DNA of 64,000 nt from Gymnorhina tibicen (GCA_013399875.1 VXAZ01018984.1:4054999-4118998); one strand, 5' to 3'; shown: positions 13,201-26,113, counted from the first letter of the stretch. Translations and numbers: made by a program. Notes: a model not told the origin generated them from the sequence alone.

Positions 13201-16200
13201 ATTTCCTGATGCCTGTGAAGTAAATACAGACTGTGGCAACATCTCCTGTAACTTCATAAGAGGCTAGTTCCCTGGACACTGAGATTTTCAGAAGAGTTTG
13301 GCTCTGGGCTTAGTAAAGCTTTTCTGGAAATCCAGCTATGGGCACAATGAGCTGTTCCAAAAAAGGTGGCTCAAATGATTTATGCTGTTGATTTCCCATC
13401 CGTTTTTAAATGATTTGCCTGGTATAGTTTTCAGTGCTTCTGTCTGACAGTGAGATGATACCTCTGTGCCTGCTGTTCAAAATCACACTGATGTCTTGCT
13501 GCCTTATCATATGGCCCACTGGGAATATTTTATGAACTGTTGGTGAACCTCCTTTCCGGCTCCTGCTTCCCCAAGCTTCTCATCCTCATCACAGATCCCT
13601 GTCTCTAATTACTGCTCCCCAAACTGCATTACTTCGCTTTGTCTTTACTTTGAGCCTTACTTTCCCTGTTTCTGCACGGATCCTTCCGTGTTTTCTTAGC
13701 TCTCTCACTGCTGCTCCAAATATAGCATCATCCGCTGCTGTAATTAGTATGCTGTTTGCCTTTGTTTCAGGTCATTAATAAGAATGTTGAATAAAAATCT
13801 TCTGCCTATTGATTCTGGCGTGTCCCCATAAATAGCATCTGTGCACAGGCACAGTGTGTTGGAAGCCTAGCAACCCGGCAGCTCCCTGCCTGCACATTAC
13901 TTTAACCTCGCGTGTCTTTCTCTTGCATCCTCTCCCAGTCCCTGTGCACCGGGCCTCTCTTTTGTCCTTTTGCACAGGTTTACCTGCTGTTTTCTCTTCC
14001 CCCTCTTCTTCTTTGTTCCCTCTTTTAAATGTTTCTACCACTGCTCCAGTTCTGAATCATTTTGCTTGTGCTGTGCTCTATGGAGTGAGCTCCTGGTTGG
14101 AAATGCTCCTGTCAGACCTTAGTAGAACATGCAGAGGGCACATCTGGCTATTCTCCTCTTTGTACATTAGCTATCCCACTTAATTAATAAGGAATGTAAC
14201 ATTAATTGTTTAGATTCCACGTTGTTTATTGGTACTCTTCTTGTGGTTTTATTTTTTTCCCCCTTTTTCTGCAATAAGTAGTATTTACTCTCTTACTTAG
14301 GAGACATGTTTAGCTACAGGTCTGAGTGTTTTCAGTATAAGGAGGAATTGCTGTTAACTGGCTGCTTTGCTCCACGTTGTAATCCTTCTGTGTTTCATTG
14401 ACATGTTCAGCCCCTAGACACGCTCCTGTCCCCAAAAATGAGACAGGTAGGCAAGTAGTGGCTTTCTTCTCATACAGTTATACTGTAGCTGTGCATGAGT
14501 AATGTAAAATCAAATGGTTGGTAGTCTGATTTTTGGTTTGAGATCCTAATTTATTCTGCAAAGGAGGGCTTGAGACCTATTCCTTACATGGCAAGTATTT
14601 GTCATCTAGGCTATTTATACGTTGGGGTTAGTGGTCAAGTATTATTTTCGGGCACCCTAATTGCTGTAACAGTCACAAAACTTGCCAGCACCGAGCAATG
14701 CATTTGTCTGACAGGATTTGTTTCTGCTCTGACACTGAACCTCCTGAGTAATTTTGTTTGTTTGTTTCTGGGGATGTTTCAGCCCTCAGGATTTATATTA
14801 GGAAGATTCCTGCTCTTATGATTCCTCCTCTGCAAAGCCAAAAAATAGGCATGTTGCGTGGGTATAAACCCCAGCTGTTTCCTTGATCACTTGAGCACTG
14901 CAGGAGTGGATTGGGACTGGCAAGTCCCTGGGGGGCTGGAAAGGGCCAAAGAGGGTTGTCCCAAATTGTGTTCAGTACAGATATTCCATGTGGTCTGTCA
15001 CCTACCACGCAGCCTCCTTCTTACACTGGACAGAGAAGGGAAGTGAAATCAGCCCTAATGTTGCATATCTCTCGTTCTGCCCATTTATCTTTCATTCTCG
15101 TTTTAAGCAGTCATTCATGATTGAGATGGATGGATGCCCTTGAGAAGCACTTGGTCAATTAAATGATCTGTTGCTCTGAAATGGGAGAAAAGCCCCCCTG
15201 TGCTTTAAGGAAGCAAAGAAACTGCCGAAGATGGGAGATTTCAGCCCGTGACTAGCAGGAGGTTAACCAGTCATAAAGCCCACAGAAAATATGTTCTTGT
15301 AATGATTCAGGACTCTAACCTTAATATTTTTATGTTAGCTGGATACTGTCAGTATTCTGTGTGTCACAGATCTGTTCCCACAATTACAGTCATTTGAGTG
15401 ATTTGGAAGGCTTTATTTAGTGATGTTTCTGCACAGCTCAACATCACACAGAGAAAATGGCAGGATAGGTTTTCCCTAATTTCACAGAAGTCCAAACCCT
15501 TGCTTTAACAAGGCATATGCAAGAATGGCAAGACTGCAGTGGAGACTGGAGTGTGAGGAGTTGTGGTGTCAGCATTTTACTGATCTGAGAGTAATCTGTA
15601 GGTTCAGCAAAATCTGTAGATAATGTGCAGAGAGAATGTGTGATTTTAGTCCATTTCTGTACCTCCCTTCAGGCGAGTAGAAATTTTAATTTCACTATAG
15701 ACTTCAGTAACTGCACAAATGAGCCTTTTCTAGGAGTACCATGAGCACCCAGCCTGCTGAAAATCAGAATTGTCTCTTCAGTGACGGCAACCAAAGCAGG
15801 TTTTAGAGAGGCACCATCTTTACTGGGACCATTCTGACTCCCGCTGTCTGCTGCATCTTTTGAGAAAGGCTTTGGTTTGCTGTACTGGAGATGACAGGGA
15901 TTTTGACCGTGGACATAATGGGAAGCAGTCTGGGTAAATCTGTTTTTGATGGATCCACCAGCAGAGTGGAAAAAGTCCATTTGCTTCTTCAGTCCACAGG
16001 CATGACAATCGACATGAAATATGGTTGCTGTTATTTTCTCAAATATCTTTCCATTATATTTTGTCTCAGGTGCTGCAATTTCAAGCACTGTGAGCTGGGA
16101 GTTGATAGAGGGACACAGTAGACACACACCTACATATACATTTATTTTCCTTTCTGCAAAGATAAATGTTTTACATCACATACTGGGAGAAGCAGACTGT

Positions 16201-19200
16201 GAATTCCTGTCTAGCCACTGCCTGTCTAACAGGGTTCCCTGCTGGACAGACTCTTGTGCAGACACAAGTAGAAAACCCCTTTTTGGGATCACGTTTTCCC
16301 TATTTGTTCTGGTGACTCTATTTAGGTATTTGAAATAGGCTGTTTTAACCAAAACCTGTCTCTGTGTGTAGGGTGGCAGGGAGCCCTGCCCAAGCACCAC
16401 ATTGCTGCAGATGGTGTAAATTGATTTGCAGTTGTCCTGTAATATTCTTTAATGTTTGAATCTGCTCTTGTTTTAATTTTACACTCGCAAAATGAGCCTG
16501 TCTTCTTTAGGCACAGGGTCTGTGAGGCAGAGGTGGGCTGAGAACCTCACCTCCTGTCTGCCCAGCCCCACCTCCTGAGTGACCCTGCAGGCAGGGCAAG
16601 GAGCATCTTCGCACTGGAGAGAGCACCAGTAATGTCAGTCGGCCCCGTGGCACACCCTGAGTTTCGTGTTTGTGTCTTTCAGCGTATTTCTGCTTCCTGC
16701 TGACGGCTCTGGGCGTGACAGCTGGCGCGCATCGCCTGTGGAGCCACCGTTCCTACAAAGCCAAGCTGCCTTTGAGGATCTTCCTGGCTGCAGCTAACTC
16801 CATGGCTTTCCAGGTGGGCTGGTGTTGCTTGTTCACATTCTTGGCCTCCAGGCAGCTCCCTCTGCTGTGCAGGGGTCCCCTCAGCTTAGAGACAGCAAAA
16901 GAAAGAAGAAGAAAAAAAAAAATACTGGCAGAAAGACAGAAAGGCATTTATTTGCTCTAACACATTCTGCTGGCTCAGGGGATGCAGAGCCCCTCTCACC
17001 ACCCACGGAACAATATGCACTAGACAGACCAGGAGCAATAATTACTTAACGACCAAGCTGAACGTGACCAGATCAGAAGCTCAGCACCCCAGCAGCTGAT
17101 CTGTGGCACAGGTTGGGCCCCACCCTTCACAGGACAACATGGAGACTTTTATAGGGCCAGCCTGATGCAAATGTGTCTGTGTAACCAAGAGCCTGTTCAT
17201 CCAGGCAGTTGGAGACTCTGGGCCCAGAAAGGAGAGCAGGCATCCTTTCACAATCTTAATTTATCTCTCACAATTTTTTATGCAGCGTTTTTCACCAGCC
17301 AAATTCAAATACATTTGTGAAGAAGTGTGTTACTAGCTCTGTACTTACTGGTAGGCAGTCTTAGACCACAGAAACACTTGTGTAACACCCAGCTGGTTGT
17401 AGGAGTTAGCCCTGAACCAGCATCTTCTCAGCGTGAATTTGGTTCCTTCTCTGGCTGGTAAGGATAGGGATAGAAACCTGCACTAAAATTAAACTCACCT
17501 GTACTAAAATTAAACTTACTGAGCTTGGCTGCCATAACTCCTTGTGGCACCGAGTACCACATATGTGTTGTGCCCTGAGTTTTCATCTTTTTCCTTTCAG
17601 TCTGGTTGGTTGACTTTTTCATGTACCTTGACAGAGAATGAAAAGGGTCCCTTTATCTACTTCTGTGCTGCTCATTTATCATCTTTGATTTTTTCTTTTT
17701 TGAGGTGGAAAGAATTAATTAGTTAGCCTCTACACATTACAAAGAGCACAATGCTTTTGCTTGAAAATGGGAATGTGTCCATTTTGACTATAACCTTTCT
17801 TTATTCTGAACCGTTTCCCATCTGCTGCTTGGTTCCTTGCAGAGCTTTACAAGCCCTTTGCTCAGTGTGTTAAACAACTGCTTTGGGTTCTGAGAAGCCC
17901 CTGGTACTGTCTCCCTGTTACACAGCTGATCTTGTCTTTCACAAGTAATTTAAATGAATGTGTAGAGCTGTTTGCAGTGAGCCTGCATACAGAGATTTCA
18001 CTGCATTCTGCTCCCCTGTTGCTATGGATTTTGCTCTCGGCTGCACTGGCCTCATCACTGCTTTTGTCTGAGGACACGGTGTGGTTCTGAGGCAGGGAAG
18101 TACTTCAAAGTAGCTTCAAGCCACCTTTATGCTCTTCATATCAGAAATAAGATGAAAGGCCAAATTGCCCACTCTAAGTTTGAAGTAGCCTGAAGCCTGC
18201 TCCTAATTGCCGTGACATCCATTGCCTGTAAGGGCTGTTTCCACCACCACAGACAGACAGTGAGTGATGAGTTTTCAGGTCCATCTCCTTCATGTTGGCT
18301 GTGGGAGGAAGAGGTAGCATTGGAGATGCATACAGCATCCCTGGATACTAAATTAGGAGGAAATATTCAGAATTCTTGATGGGCAGGGGAAGGAAACTCT
18401 GCTGTAGAGTTTTAACTTGATGCTGCCTGGGCTGTGACATGCTGTCCTCCTCTGGAATACCATCAGATGCAGCCATTTTTGCCATGTTGCCTCGTGGATT
18501 TTTTTATGATTGGAGCATGCTGAGCTGTGTTTCTTCTCTCCATCTAGAATGAAGCTCTCACAATTTTGAAAGACTGTGCTTCTTGCTGTCACTTGTCTGT
18601 TTCAGACATAGGTAATACCTGGATTATTGATCTCCTAGTGTTTTAAGTTCCAGTACCTCGGCTGGGCCATGCTGGTTTCATCTCTGTGGCACAATCTGTG
18701 TTTGTTCTGGGTGCATTTGTACACAGCAGGAGTGGTGGTGTGGAAATTGGTGTCAGCACACGGAGACTGTCACACAGCCCAGGCTATTGGCATGTTTCAG
18801 TCTGCAGATTTATTGAGGGACCTGCTAGTGAAACCTCATGGCTGCATCACGGTCACAGCATGATGCCATTGCTCTCTGCTTTGGAAGGGATCTCACCCCT
18901 GGGTTTACCCAAAACTTGATCAAAAGTGATGTGTTCCTGAAAAATGTTTGCTATTAATACACTCGGAGTGTATTTACACATGCTGTGCTCCAGTTCTCGG
19001 TGTATTTATTGTCAACAGTTCTGGCCTCCGGCCTTTATTTCCTCTTAGCCTTTGTGGTTTTTAATTAGATGCAATTCAGTTGTTTCACAGCTTCCTAACC
19101 CTTTCATCTGGGGAATCATGTTCTTTTTGCCAGCTCTGCAGGCATTTGCTGTGGCATGAAAAGCCAAGTTAATTTCTCACAATATCATTGCTTTTCCTGG

Positions 19201-22200
19201 TTATCTGCTGTCCCACAAACGACTTAATCAAGTGCTCTTGTGACAAACTGATCATTAGTCTCACTTGAAAAATTATTTCTGGTTAGGAAATAGAACCTTT
19301 TCTAAGTGTGCTTCTTGCATAACCCTGTTTTATTTTTAAATTACTTAATGTTGACATTTTCCAGTCATATGGATATTCCCACTGAAGCCACTTGAAGCAG
19401 CGTAGAGGTTTTCATTCCTTTTGATTTCTCTGTAGGAAGGTAGAGATCTGCCCTTGTTCTCACTGAGGACTTGGGTTACTTCTTTGCTTTTTTGGAGTTT
19501 ACTTTGTTTTCTCATGCAGTGGGATAGTTAAGGTGCAATGCACTGGAGCACTGGCAAGGGGCTGATCTTTGCTGCCTCCTCTCAATGGCTTAGATGAGTC
19601 AGTGCTGCAGGAAAATGTCCCCCTCATCCCCAGCCTGCTCCCAGCATCACTGTGTTCACTACATGACAACAGTAAAGGGCTGAGCACAACTGGATGCAGT
19701 GGAGCTGAGATCTTTCCAGGGCTCTTGCTCCTCACTTGTCCCTGGTGTGCTCTTGCAGGCAGAGAGCATTTTTGCAAAGCTGAAATTGGATGTGGAGTCA
19801 TTTGAGCTGGATTCTTTAGCTGCTGTTTGCAGTTGTTCCCAGGGTCCCCTCAGTGCTTTCTCTCAAACGTTGGTAGCTGAAAGAAAGAGCAATGATTTCT
19901 GCAATGCTTTCAGCACAGGGCTTTTGCCTCACAAAATACAGGTACACATGGTTTCATTATCCTGTGCTTGCTGTGTCCTGTGGGATGTTCAGTGCCCAGA
20001 TGGGTGGTGTCCTGCTCTTACTTCAGAGACACTGAAAATGGTTTGCTCAGTTCTGCTGGGAGCAAAGCTGCTGTGGTTGGGGGTTGTGAGTGCTGTTCCT
20101 AAAAGTAACCTAGGCCTTTCTTCCATAGTTATTTCTGCTTAGGTACCTTCCTGACTGTGCAGAGATGGAAATAGCACCCTCTGCTAAGAAGTCCCCGATT
20201 AAAGTTCAGGCTCCTGTGGATCTGGGCATTAACTGACATTTCCATGTTTTGTTGAGCAATTCAGTTCATAGATGAGTGTGTGGCCTGGGGTTTGCGAGTG
20301 CTGAATGTGCTTATAACACCCTGCACTAATAGCTCAGCACCACTGCAAAAGCCACCAGTTTAGTCCAGTGCATCCAGCCAGGGCATCCTGCAGAGCTAAC
20401 TGGGAGGCTGAAATCCCTTCAGCTGAGTGAACTCAGAAAGTCTCTCTTTATGGATCCAAGTGTGAAATTGTGGTCCATCCCTTCCTCCCTGCAATCCACA
20501 TGATTCCACTTACAGCCATAAGGCATTTCAGCGTGGTGTTGTTCACTACAGTAGTTGTAGTGATCCACAAGCTCTGTCCCATTTTCGGTGCTGTGTTTGT
20601 GCCTGGAGGGCACCAGCTGCAACCAGCTAAGAAAGAGGATGCCAGAATGGAGAGCCTCTGCACTGTAGTCCCCTGAAAATAAATATACAAGATTGCCCAT
20701 AGCACAGTCTTAAAATAACAATGTAAACATGTGTGTACCCAGTCCCTGCAGCCCATCCTCAGACAGCCAGGGCAGACTGATCGTGGTAACTTGGACAGCA
20801 AATACCCAGGGAGGACACAGGACCGGGGCAGACTGATGATGGTAACTCCCAAGAGGCTTGAACAGCCATTTCCAGCCCTGGGACTTGTCCAGTCCGTATC
20901 ACCAGTTCCCAGAGCAGGTCCCATTCCGTGTGGGGGCTGACAGAAGCGGTGTGATGGGCTGCCTGGCTGCAAAGCTGGGGCTTTTAGTCAGCAACCTTTT
21001 TCAAGAAGCGCCAGAGAGGGGCTCATTGCTGTTACTGTGGGGGGGAGGACTGGAGGTTGCAGTGCCTGGCCCCTCTCCTCTCACCCCACCGCATTTTTCG
21101 TGCAGAACGACATCTACGAGTGGAGCCGAGACCACCGCGTGCACCACAAGTACTCGGAGACGGACGCGGACCCCCACAACGCCCGCCGGGGCTTCTTCTT
21201 CTCCCACATCGGCTGGCTCTTCATGCGCAAGCACCGGGACGTCATCGAGAAGGGCAGGAAACTGGATTTCACTGACCTGCTGGATGACCCTGTCGTCAGG
21301 TTCCAAAGAAAGTAAGTGCGAGCACTGGGTCCCGATGTGAGGTGGGGGTGGAGAGGTCCTCCCGCCTGGTGGTCTGCTTGTGGCTCATTCCTTATTTTCC
21401 TCTTTCTCTTTTCTTCCCTGAGATATCCCTGCCACCTCGGCTGCAGGTGCTGGGATGCCTTCCCTCTGGCCCCCGCTATTTCCCATGTGGCTGACACCTG
21501 CTGACTGTCCTCGTGGGCTCTGTGGCACAAGCAGTGAGCCCTGTCCTTGTCCCTCTGCTTTCCCAAAAAAGCCAGGGCTGGTTATGAAAACAGCTGTGGC
21601 AGAAGTTGCTAGGACCTTGGCCTTCTTCTTTGATCACAGGAGCAAATGCTGCAGTCACTAATTGCCTTAACACAGAAGGGCACATTTCACTTTGCGAAGT
21701 CATCTTTGGCACCCCTGGGCCAGTGCAGGCCAAGTGCCTCCTCTCCCAAGGCTGCCATTCTATACAGAATTAATTATCTCCTTTGGGAATTAGCATGGTC
21801 CTAGTTCAGTTTGCTACACACTCTGCGAGAGCTGGGAATTGAGCAGCATCCTTTGTGCTCTATGTGAGTATCTGGGTAATAGGCACAAGAAGACTTTTCT
21901 GCTTGCAAGCATTTCATCCAGGCACTTTGGAAAATTGCTTAAGGCCATTTCTGTGTATTTTCTGAGTGAGGGGAGCAGTCAGTTGAGTCTAAAAATCAGG
22001 GTTTTTTTCTGCTAGTGCACAGATTTCTCTAATGCAAAAAATTACCCTTGTAATGGAAATCTTCCAGGAGTGAGGAATACGTCCATCCATGTATGGTTGC
22101 TTTTACTGCTTCCTCAGTTGGCAGTGCCTGTTTGCAACAGCTCCCTTGCATTTTGCTGCAGCTCCTCTTGGTTATTACCTTTTCCAAGACAACAGCATCC

Positions 22201-24603
22201 CACAAGAAGCAGGCTCTACCGCTTTGGTCATGCTGCAAAGGTTGTGTAGTGAAGAAGTATGTTTTCTGCAGGAAAGTTGTCTTAGCAAATGTCTTTTCTC
22301 TAGATTTGGATTTAGGACTTTGTCCCTTATCAAAATTTGGGTTTCTCCTTTCTACAAGGTTGTGGTGTTGGGGTTTTTTTTGACAGCATGGAAAGACTGG
22401 CAGGTCAGATCAGTAAGAATCATAATAAATCCTTCTTGTCACATTTTGTTTTAAGGCCAAATTGTTAGCTTTGCTGAATTTAGTGGTGCTGCTGAGTTGT
22501 GGCCGAGGCACCACTCAGTCAGTTTAAACCCACATCACTTCAGCTGAATTCACAGTACTGCTCCAGGCACGACTGACAGCAAAACCTACCCTCTGTGAAT
22601 AACGGAGCAATAATCCTGCAAGTGATGTGAGAGAGGAGCTCACAGGTGAAGTGTCTCCATGACAAAGTTTTCACGTGGTGAAAGCAGCGCTGTCCCCCAG
22701 GCATGTGTCGAGGCATTGATTCCCGTGCACTCCAGGTAAGGAGGTTTCTCACTCCAGGGTGGATGTTTCAGTCAAAGGGAGACAGTGTGCTCAGATGCTT
22801 GTTCAGATGGGAGATTTCATGTCTTCATCAAAGACTTCAGTCTGGGCTTCTTGCATCTCACAGAATGGTTGTAATTGGTGCCTGATGAGCTGTTTTCATA
22901 TTTTATTCTATTTCCCCAGAGTGGTAGAGGCTTTGAACTTTGAAGGAGTTTTCTGGACTGGAAAGTCTTTTTCTCCTCCAGCTCTACTTAAATCCTGACC
23001 TTGAATTGAGGAGGTTTGCAAACCTTGTCATATGAGCGGGAAATTATTTGTTATCTTTGGTGGAGCAAAGAAAGGGAACTTGTTTCCTTGGAGGGCCTTA
23101 GCTCAGGTGAGTGAGGACAGAGTTCTATGAGAGAGCTGAGGAATGCTCTCTTTTCACCCCAGCTGGTGTTGCTGTAGAGCTGCAGATCTCCTTCTGGAGC
23201 CCAGCATGTGAGGCACAACCTCCAAACAACAACAAAATATATCAGGCAAAGAACTTGCAAGGCAAGAGGCTGATTTATTTCATACACAAGATGATCAAAA
23301 CTAGCTCATGTGTTAGAGATGAGAACTATCTTCATGAAAACTTCTTTCCTTTCAAAAATACTGCTAATAGTACCATTTTTCCAGTCCTCTGTGGGTTTTA
23401 ATTGAAAATTGTTTGTTTTTGTCAAACAAAAATGACAGTTCTTCCTATCCAAAAAACTTTCAGCAAATGCAGAGTTTTAATAACTGTTTAATAAATCCAA
23501 ACTCTGTTTTTCCTCATCCCTTCCAGAAAACTCAACAAAAGCAGGGTTCTATTTTAAACCTGTCATAGGGGCACCAACAAGACGGGTCTTACTTTGCATT
23601 CCTTTTTTCCTTCTTGCCCTGCAACGCCCGCAGGTATTACAAGAGCTCCGTTGTGCTGATGTGCTTTGTGATCCCCACCTTCGTGCCGTGGTACCTGTGG
23701 GGCGAGAGCCTGTGGAACGCCTACTTCCTGGCCTCCATCCTGCGGTACACCATCTCCCTGAACGTCACCTGGCTGGTCAACAGCGCCGCCCACATGTACG
23801 GCAACCGCCCCTACGACAAGAACATCAACCCCAGGCAGAACACCCTGGTCACCCTGGGAGCCATTGGTGAGTGCTGCAGTCCTAGGTTTGCGCTCTGCAG
23901 GCTCAGAGTGATGTCCCAGCCTGCTTCACCCTGGCTGGGACCCTGGGTGCCTGCGGCTGGACGCCGCTTGGAGCCAGGGTTTGGAGGAGGCCGGAGCTTG
24001 TGCGTCCTAGAGGAAGGCGCCCTTGTTCTACTGATGGCGCCCACGTTGAAATAATGCCACGTAGTCTCTGGGAAGGGAGGTGTTAGCACCCAGCAGCGAG
24101 CTCTGCTCAGCTGACAGTGCAGCGGAAGTGAGTGACCCCAATTCTTACCCAGTTGCGTGTCTCCCCTCTTGAAGCACTTGGTTTTCTTCCCTGAGCATAA
24201 GGCGTGGGACATGCCCCTTCCTGCTGGGGAGGAAAGCCCAGAGCACTGACGTGGAGTCTGGTTTGGGTCTGCCCCTGAGGTCTGGGGTGGAGCATAACCT
24301 CCACTAGATGCAAGACTTGGGAAATGGGTGTTGGAGTGCCCCGCCTGAGCGTGTTCCTGTGTTGACAAACGTGCCGGCCATGTGGTCTTTAAACTCCCTC
24401 TCTGCTTTTCAGGTGAGGGTTTCCACAACTACCACCACACCTTCCCGTTTGACTACTCAGCCAGTGAGCTGGGCCTGAAGTTCAACCCCACCACCTGGTT
24501 CATTGACTTCATGTTTTGGCTGGGGTTGGTCACTGACCGCAAGCAGGCCCCGAAGGAGATGATCCAGGCTCGCAAGGAAAGGACTGGAGATGGCAGTGCC
24601 TGA
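1140..24603 (+). CDS. SCD5: Stearoyl-CoA desaturase 5 (delta-9 desaturase), 5' partial
   Basis: This enzyme introduces a cis double bond at carbon 9 of stearoyl- and palmitoyl-CoA. It sits in the ER membrane and uses O2 with electrons from cytochrome b5. Coding exons are 1140-1251, 16683-16813, 21106-21311, 23634-23866 and 24413-24603, giving 290 visible residues. All three di-iron histidine boxes are present: HRLWSH (16730-16747), HRVHH (21133-21147) and HNYHH (24424-24438). The extra NSAAH iron-ligand motif is in exon 4. Hydrophobic segments flank these boxes as expected for a four-pass membrane protein. The sequence is very close to SCD5 rather than SCD1, including exon-1 WRNVVLM and a C-terminus ending in RTGD.SA. 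The N-terminus is lost in the gap. TMEM150C and ENOPH1 downstream match SCD5 synteny. No frameshift or premature stop is seen in any exon. Confidence 0.97.
5650..5697. repeat. 20-bp tandem repeat, 2.4 copies
   Basis: The unit TGGATCCTGCCTGGGATGCC occurs twice without a mismatch (5650-5669, 5670-5689), followed by eight bases of a third copy whose last base differs. It is a small minisatellite in SCD5 intron 1. Confidence 0.9.
6757..6930 (-). mobile_element. CR1 LINE 3'-end fragment, antisense
   Basis: The stretch reads as the reverse of a CR1 3' end: TCACAGAATCGCTTGGGTTG, then GGAAAAGACC and a CCACCACTTCCCTGGGCAGC segment. These are characteristic of bird CR1 elements inserted with the element's 3' terminus at the left. 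It is about 175 bp, diverged and 5'-truncated, as is usual for CR1. It lies in SCD5 intron 1. Confidence 0.9.
16683..16813 (+). CDS. SCD5: SCD5 coding exon 2 (first histidine box)
   Basis: Acceptor TTTCAG precedes CG|TAT, completing the split Ala codon. The exon holds the second hydrophobic segment and histidine box 1 (HRLWSH), then RSYKAKLPLRIFL and NSMAFQ. It ends on a codon boundary at CAG before donor GTGGGCT. Its 131 bases keep the frame into exon 3. Confidence 0.97.
16814..21105 (+). other. SCD5: SCD5 intron 2
   Basis: This intron is 4.3 kb. Its first half-kilobase contains an antisense LTR-like unit (about 16.88-17.28 kb, listed separately). No other gene or clear repeat is seen in the remainder. 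Confidence 0.8.
16880..17280 (-). mobile_element. Possible antisense LTR remnant (promoter plus poly(A) signal)
   Basis: Read on the minus strand, an octamer ATTTGCAT (17165-17172) is followed 11 bases on by TATAAAA (17147-17153), then by AATAAA (16947-16952) about 195 bases downstream. An octamer/TATA promoter with a poly(A) signal at this distance is the arrangement of a retroviral LTR. No TG...CA ends, target-site duplication or internal viral gene could be fixed, so the boundaries are approximate and the call is an inference. Confidence 0.3.
21106..21311 (+). CDS. SCD5: SCD5 coding exon 3 (second histidine box)
   Basis: The exon opens after TGCAG with NDIYEWSRDHRVHHKYSETD, which carries histidine box 2, followed by DADPHNARRGFFFSHIGWL. 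It ends with QR plus the first two bases of a Lys codon before donor GTAAGTGC. In this family the HNARRGFFFSH segment supplies further iron-binding histidines. Confidence 0.98.
21312..23633 (+). other. SCD5: SCD5 intron 3
   Basis: This is a 2.3-kb intron with a GTAAGT donor and a GCCCGCAG acceptor. I see no gene, RNA or clear repeat in it. Confidence 0.8.
23634..23866 (+). CDS. SCD5: SCD5 coding exon 4
   Basis: Completes the split Lys codon and continues YYKSSVVLMC through two hydrophobic segments. It includes RYTISLN and then LVNSAAHMYGNRPYDK, where Asn and His are iron ligands in the SCD structures. It ends at LGAI plus the first base of a Gly codon, before GTGAGTGC. Confidence 0.97.
23867..24412 (+). 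other. SCD5: SCD5 intron 4
   Basis: A short 546-base, GC-rich intron between exons 4 and 5. Nothing else is seen in it. Confidence 0.85.
24413..24603 (+). CDS. SCD5: SCD5 coding exon 5 (third histidine box, stop)
   Basis: The exon follows TTTTCAG, completes the split Gly and reads EGFHNYHHTFPFDYS, which contains histidine box 3. It then encodes FNPTTWFIDFMFWLGLVTDR and the cytosolic C-terminus ending at TGA (24601-24603). Compared with human SCD5 (recalled), there are only scattered conservative changes. Confidence 0.98.
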
Positions 24604-25381
24604 GGAGTGACGCTTCGCTGTGCCGGCGCTGCCGTCCGCGTGGCTGGCTGGGTGTGCGCGCGCAACCCCGTGCCTGTGGTGGATTTACCTCTGGGTAAAA
24701 TTATTTTTTTTTGTTTCAGATCAGTTGGGCTGAAGTAGTTCCCCAGCCTGAACTGATTCAGCCACAGCTTCTTCTTTTTTCTTTCCTTACTAGCTGTCTT
24801 ATGTCCAAACTTAAGACTATTAAGTGTAAAAATGTTATATATTATTTAATATTGCAGTTAAACGGGAGAGAGATTTGATTTTAGTCACTGTAGTTCATGT
24901 CTGAGATTTGTTGTAATTTGCTTGTTCATGGTAAACGTTGGCAGGTTGAAGGAACTAACTGTCCTTTCCAACTGCAGTTAGGGGAGATTTTTGTTCCTAC
25001 TGCTAATCCAACAAGCTTTTGAGGCGCATCTTTCGGAGGGATGGGGCAGGGCCCAGTGTGCTGTGTCAGCCACATACTCATGGAAAGGACAGTAACACCA
25101 CTGATGAAATACAGTGTGCCCAAGGGGAAAAATCACCCTCAATTTAGTTAGATGTTAGTTTGGAAACCTGCTTTCTTCTTTTTGTTAGCCCTGTTAGCCA
25201 GCCCAGTGCACCGCTGTCTTTGCTAAATATGAAAACCATTTATTGCTGAGCAGGCTTTTGTGTTGAAGATTAGTCTCTATGCAGGCCAAAATACAAACTG
25301 ATGCTATACTGAGATGGTTCCTTTGTTGTCACATATACATTGTAATTGTAAATGTAGAGAGCTCAACCATGTCTTAAGCCA

Positions 25382-25387
25382 AATAAA
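25382..25387 (+). terminator. SCD5: Proximal SCD5 poly(A) signal AATAAA
   Basis: A canonical hexamer about 780 bases after the stop codon. It is a candidate for the shorter SCD5 transcript. Confidence 0.6.
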
Positions 25388-25647
25388 GCTTCGGTTTCAA
25401 TGTTTGGAGACCTAAGTCACGCTCTAATCAGTCACGGCCATCGATGCATGCATATTTTAGCTCCTTTTGCACAAGAGGCCTCTTAATTTCTTTTTCTGCC
25501 TTTGACTAGTGGGTCTTAGAAAACTGACCTTTATCTAAGTCAGAGCCTGTACTAATATTTCAGCTGCATGCAACATCCATTGGTTTCTGAGCAAAATATA
25601 AAGACAGTTGTGTAGCTTCTGAATTTTAACGGTTGCCTTGCTTAACC

Positions 25648-25697
25648 AAAAAAAGAAAAAAAAAAGAAAAAAAGGAAAAAATATTAAAAAAAAAAAG
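25648..25697. repeat. A-rich low-complexity tract
   Basis: About 50 bases made almost only of A, broken by single G, GG and ATATT. It lies between the two SCD5 poly(A) signals. As it is genomic A-richness inside the longer 3' UTR, it could cause internal oligo-dT priming in cDNA libraries. Confidence 0.9.
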
Positions 25698-26113
25698 GCA
25701 TGTGGATTTAATGGGACATTGTAGCCCTTTGTGTTAGATGTTAGCCAGTGCAGGAGAGAGGCTTTGTACTGTCAGCACTGGAGCACTTTTGAAGATAGAG
25801 GGCATGATTTTCATTTATAAAGAAGGTCACTGCCTTGCCCCTTGGAGAGGGAGTGCCTGTTTCCCAGCCACACAGCCCCACACCCTGGGCAAGGCAGGGA
25901 TCTCAAGATAACTGAGACTCAGGCCCAGATATTTTCAGGAAAGATGCAAAAGTGAGGGAAAAAAATAAAATGGTTTCTTTTTTGTTCTGTTTCTTGTTTT
26001 TCAAATGATGCCATATAATATAAAAGAGTTGTCTTTATTCTGTCTTTCATCCAGCAGGTGTTTTAAAAGTGTTATTTTGCCATTAATGATGTGTAAACTC
26101 TTGAGTGATTTAC

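Larger units (their letters stand above)
1252..16682 (+). other. SCD5: SCD5 intron 1 (15.4 kb)
   Basis: This is a long first intron with donor GTGAGT and acceptor TTTCAG. It carries a short antisense CR1 3'-end fragment near 6.76-6.93 kb and a small 20-bp tandem repeat near 5.65 kb. The longest open frames (minus strand at 3306-3953, 7141-7755 and 15669-16127) show no recognisable domain. I see no other gene in it. Confidence 0.85.

Noticed and set aside
15669..16127. 152-codon minus-strand open frame in moderately AT-rich sequence
   Set aside because: Slightly long for its composition, but about one such frame is expected by chance in a window this size, and no family is recognised. A translated search against bird proteomes would settle it.
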